Below are positions 6,639-8,588 of a DNA stretch of 8,588 nt, in pieces. Each line of letters opens with the position of its first letter. Within the stretch, counting starts at the first letter, position 1. The position numbers and the translations under genes are program-made. Origin of the DNA: Actinomycetota bacterium (lineage in GTDB: Bacteria; Actinomycetota; Acidimicrobiia; Acidimicrobiales; Ilumatobacteraceae); the NCBI GenBank assembly GCA_005788205.1, contig SXYT01000096.1, positions 1 through 8,588 on the forward strand. The letters are read 5' to 3'. The notes under the pieces are model-generated. The model was not told the DNA's origin, searched no databases, and worked only from the letters and a program-made list of their open reading frames with translations.

Positions 6639-6645
6639 CACCAGC

Positions 6646-7614
6646 ATGAAAGCAGCCGTGTACGACACCACCGGCGGACCGGAGGTCTTCCGGTACGCAG
6701 ACATCGACGAGCCCCAGCTCCGCAAGGGGGGCTTGCTCATCGACGTGCGCTTCGTGGGCATCCAGGGCGGCGACCTGCTTCACCGTGCGCGCGGAGTGCT
6801 CGCCACCAACCCCCACGTGGTCGGGTACCAGGCCTCCGGCATCGTGCGCGCAGTCGGTGACGGAGTCACCGCGTTCGTGCCCGGCCAGCCCGTGGTCGCC
6901 ACGATGGGTTTCGGCTCGCATGCGGAGGTCGTGAGCGTTCCGGCGGGTTCCGTGTGGGCCGTGCCGGACGGCGTGTCGCTGGAGCAGGCGGCCGGCGTGC
7001 CGATCGAGTTCGGCACCGCGCACGACTGTCTGTTCGAGTTCGGCGGCCTCGCCGCCGGCGAGACCGTGCTCGTGCAGGCCGGCGCCGGCGGGGTCGGCCT
7101 GGCGGCGATCCAGCTCGCGAAGGCCGCGGGGGCCACCGTGCTCGCCACGGCATCCAGTGACGACAAGCTGGAGCGGCTGGCCGCGTTCGGGTGCGACCAC
7201 GGCATCAACTACGTGCGCGACGACCTGGCGAAGAAGACGATGGAGATAACAGGCGGAAAGGGCGCCGACCTCGTGGTGGACTCCGTCGGCGGTGGGACCC
7301 TGGTGCGCAGCGTGGCCGCGCTCGCCTACCGGGGCCGCATCTCGTGGGTCGGTGACGCGGGCCGCGACCCGAACCCGCCGGACGTCGGGATGATAAAGGG
7401 GAAGAACGCACGGCTCACCGGTGTCTTCCTGGGCGCCGAGATGGCATTCAACCCGCAGCGCACGCACTCGATGATCGACTCGCTGCTCGGCCGCGTGGCC
7501 ACGGGGGAACTGGACGTGGTCATCGACCGTGTGTTCCGCCTGGCCGAGGCGGCCGACGCGCACCGCTACATCGAGTCGCGGAAGGCCTTCGGCCGCGTGC
7601 TGATGGCCCCCTGA
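6646..7614 (+). CDS. Zinc-independent MDR-family NAD(P)H:quinone oxidoreductase (zeta-crystallin type)
   Basis: This is a medium-chain dehydrogenase/reductase of the quinone oxidoreductase branch, which uses NADPH to reduce quinones or other electrophilic carbonyl/enone substrates in the cytosol; the true substrate is unknown. The protein has 322 residues, typical for the family. The N-terminal GroES-like domain (about 1-125) lacks the structural-zinc cysteine cluster of alcohol dehydrogenases. The Rossmann domain includes AGAGGVG (145-151), and residues 138-159 fit the quinone-oxidoreductase/zeta-crystallin signature, ending IQLAK. SSDDK (170-174) and DSVGGG (212-217) are at the usual cofactor-contact positions. 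I chose the ATG at 6646 because MKAAVYDTTGGPEV is the standard family start. The longer in-frame ATG at 6583 lies inside the tandem repeat and would add an unrelated 21-residue leader. It converges on the ABC transporter gene with a 7-bp gap. Confidence 0.93.
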   Translation: MKAAVYDTTGGPEVFRYADIDEPQLRKGGLLIDVRFVGIQGGDLLHRARGVLATNPHVVGYQASGIVRAVGDGVTAFVPGQPVVATMGFGSHAEVVSVPAGSVWAVPDGVSLEQAAGVPIEFGTAHDCLFEFGGLAAGETVLVQAGAGGVGLAAIQLAKAAGATVLATASSDDKLERLAAFGCDHGINYVRDDLAKKTMEITGGKGADLVVDSVGGGTLVRSVAALAYRGRISWVGDAGRDPNPPDVGMIKGKNARLTGVFLGAEMAFNPQRTHSMIDSLLGRVATGELDVVIDRVFRLAEAADAHRYIESRKAFGRVLMAP

Positions 7615-7632
7615 GCCGCCGTCAGTGCGGCT
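7614..7632. terminator. Inverted repeat spanning both convergent stop codons, candidate bidirectional terminator
   Basis: AGCCGC (7614-7619) and GCGGCT (7627-7632) are perfect 6-bp arms around the 7-nt loop CGTCAGT. The TGA of the oxidoreductase (7612-7614) touches the left arm and the stop of the ABC gene (7622-7624, minus strand) lies in the loop. The plus strand then continues with a mildly T-rich CTCTTGTTCC. It is small, so the terminator role is tentative. Confidence 0.35.
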
Positions 7633-8588
7633 GGCTCTTGTTCCAGTTCGCGACCAGCGCGGCGTAGTGGCCGCCGAGTGCGGTCAGCTCCTCGTGCGTG
7701 CCCAGCTCGGTGACGCGCGCACCGGACACCACTGCGATGCGGTCAGCGCGCTGCACCGTGGAGAGCCTGTGTGCCACAACGATCACGCTGCGTCCCTGCA
7801 TCAGGCGGTCGAGCGCGGCCTCGATGAGCATCTCGGTGCCCGGGTCCAGGTTCGACGTGGCCTCATCGAGGACGAGCACGGCTGGGTCGACCAGGGCGGC
7901 GCGCGAGAGCGCGACGAGCTGCCGCTCCCCCGCCGACAGGCGTGACCCGCGCTCGCGGACCTGGGTGTCGAGACCCTCGGGCAGGGCCTCGAAGCGCCCG
8001 CGCAGCCCGAGGGAGTCGAGCGCCGCGAGGAGGTCGTCGTTCGTGGCATCCGGGCGCGCGATGAGCAGGTTGTCCCGCACGCTCCCGTCGAAGAGGAAGC
8101 CCTCCTGCGGGATCACCACGATCCTCTCGCGCAGCGACGCGAGCGACGCGCGCCGCAGGTCGACGCCTCCGAACGACACTGAGCCCGAGCCGGGGTCGTA
8201 CAGGCGTGCCATCAACTTGGCGAGCGTGGACTTTCCCGCACCCGTGGGGCCGACGAGCGCGAGCCGGGTGCCGGCCTCCAGCGTGAGCGACACGTCGTCG
8301 AGAGCCGGGCGCTCCACCCCCGCGTACCTGAACGTCACCCGGTCGACCATGAGGTCGCCGCGGGCGGGCAGCACGACGGGGCTCGGGTGCTCGTCCACGT
8401 CGGGCACGGTGTCCAGGATCGTGAACAGCTTGTGCAGCGCCGCCGCGGCCGACTGGAGCGTGTTGTAGAGCTGCGACAGTTGCTGGACCGGGTCGAACAG
8501 GGTGGCGAGCAGCAGCACGAACGCGACGACGGTGCCGACGGTGACGTCCCCGCGGTGCACCAGCCAGCCGCCGATGCCCACGATGAGG
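7622..8588 (-). CDS. ABC exporter half-transporter, ATP-binding protein/permease (N-terminal part outside window)
   Basis: This is the C-terminal part of a type-I ABC exporter in which transmembrane and nucleotide-binding domains are fused; these work as dimers in the cytoplasmic membrane. The frame is open to the right edge, and the GTG at 8581 is an internal valine, since the family's membrane domain should extend several hundred residues upstream. Counting from that codon as 1, residues 1-60 hold the last transmembrane helix (VGTVVAFVLLLATLFDP) and linker. The ATPase domain follows from about 75: Walker A GPTGAGKST (111-119), Q-loop Gln159, signature LSAGERQ (215-221), Walker B VLVLDEATSN (236-245, with Glu240) and switch His271. 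The signature reads LSAGE rather than LSGGQ, a common variant. All ATPase motifs are intact, so it should be active. Multidrug or lipid export is typical of relatives, but the cargo cannot be determined. A partner half-transporter may lie outside the window. Confidence 0.93.
   Translation of the reverse strand, partial: LIVGIGGWLVHRGDVTVGTVVAFVLLLATLFDPVQQLSQLYNTLQSAAAALHKLFTILDTVPDVDEHPSPVVLPARGDLMVDRVTFRYAGVERPALDDVSLTLEAGTRLALVGPTGAGKSTLAKLMARLYDPGSGSVSFGGVDLRRASLASLRERIVVIPQEGFLFDGSVRDNLLIARPDATNDDLLAALDSLGLRGRFEALPEGLDTQVRERGSRLSAGERQLVALSRAALVDPAVLVLDEATSNLDPGTEMLIEAALDRLMQGRSVIVVAHRLSTVQRADRIAVVSGARVTELGTHEELTALGGHYAALVANWNKSQPH

Noticed and set aside
6583..6645. Longer N-terminus for the quinone oxidoreductase starting at ATG 6583.
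   Set aside because: The extra 21 residues come from the tandem repeat, do not resemble the family, and would start upstream of the proposed TAGTGT promoter. The start at 6646 gives the standard MKAAVYD N-terminus.
7919..7939. ABC signature motif LSAGE instead of LSGGQ as evidence of a degenerate, inactive ATPase site.
   Set aside because: LSAGE is a frequent variant among exporter ATPases, and Walker A, Walker B with catalytic Glu, Q-loop and switch His are all intact.

Overview
The window is GC-rich (roughly two-thirds G+C by eye), densely coded and reads as an ordinary housekeeping stretch of a high-GC bacterial chromosome. A luciferase-like (possibly F420-dependent) oxidoreductase, a full-length cobalamin-dependent MetH, a PduO-type cobalamin adenosyltransferase and the probable use of leaderless promoters together suggest an actinobacterium. 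A lineage such as Acidimicrobiia would fit, but that is an inference from protein flavour and was not tested. No mobile element, rRNA, tRNA, CRISPR array or phage gene is visible.

Layout. (1) 3-860 (+) is the 3' part of an LLM-class flavin/F420 oxidoreductase, cut by the left edge. (2) 869-2380 (-) is an M17 leucyl aminopeptidase with an unusual Lys/Ala/Pro tail encoded by 18-bp tandem repeats; it converges on the first gene with an 8-bp gap. (3) 2436-2981 (-) is an ATP:cob(I)alamin adenosyltransferase, upstream of the peptidase on the same strand. (4) 3063-6542 (+) is a complete MetH methionine synthase, transcribed divergently from the adenosyltransferase. (5) 6531-6623 is a 34-bp tandem repeat, about 2.7 copies, starting inside the last codons of metH; each full copy holds a perfect 7-bp hairpin. 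(6) 6646-7614 (+) is a zeta-crystallin-type quinone oxidoreductase. (7) 7622-8588 (-) is the C-terminal part of an ABC exporter half-transporter, cut by the right edge and convergent with the oxidoreductase; a small hairpin covers both stop codons. No gene-free stretch exceeds about 105 bases.

How the genes relate. The clearest functional link is the divergent B12 pair: MetH uses methylcobalamin to make methionine, and the adenosyltransferase makes adenosylcobalamin. Their 81-bp intergenic region carries the same 16-17-nt motif in inverted orientation at both start sites (GCCAA-TAGC-T-TGAC), each overlapping a TANNNT -10-like hexamer. This suggests matched promoters or a shared operator. The region is too short for a cobalamin riboswitch and none is seen. 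All four genes whose starts lie in the window have a TANNNT hexamer 6-10 nt before the start codon and no well-placed Shine-Dalgarno sequence, which fits leaderless transcription.

I found no convincing new multi-gene system here. The observations most worth a second look are the inverted promoter motif of the metH/adenosyltransferase pair, the hairpin-bearing tandem repeat at the metH 3' end, the systematic leaderless signature, and the basic tail on the aminopeptidase.
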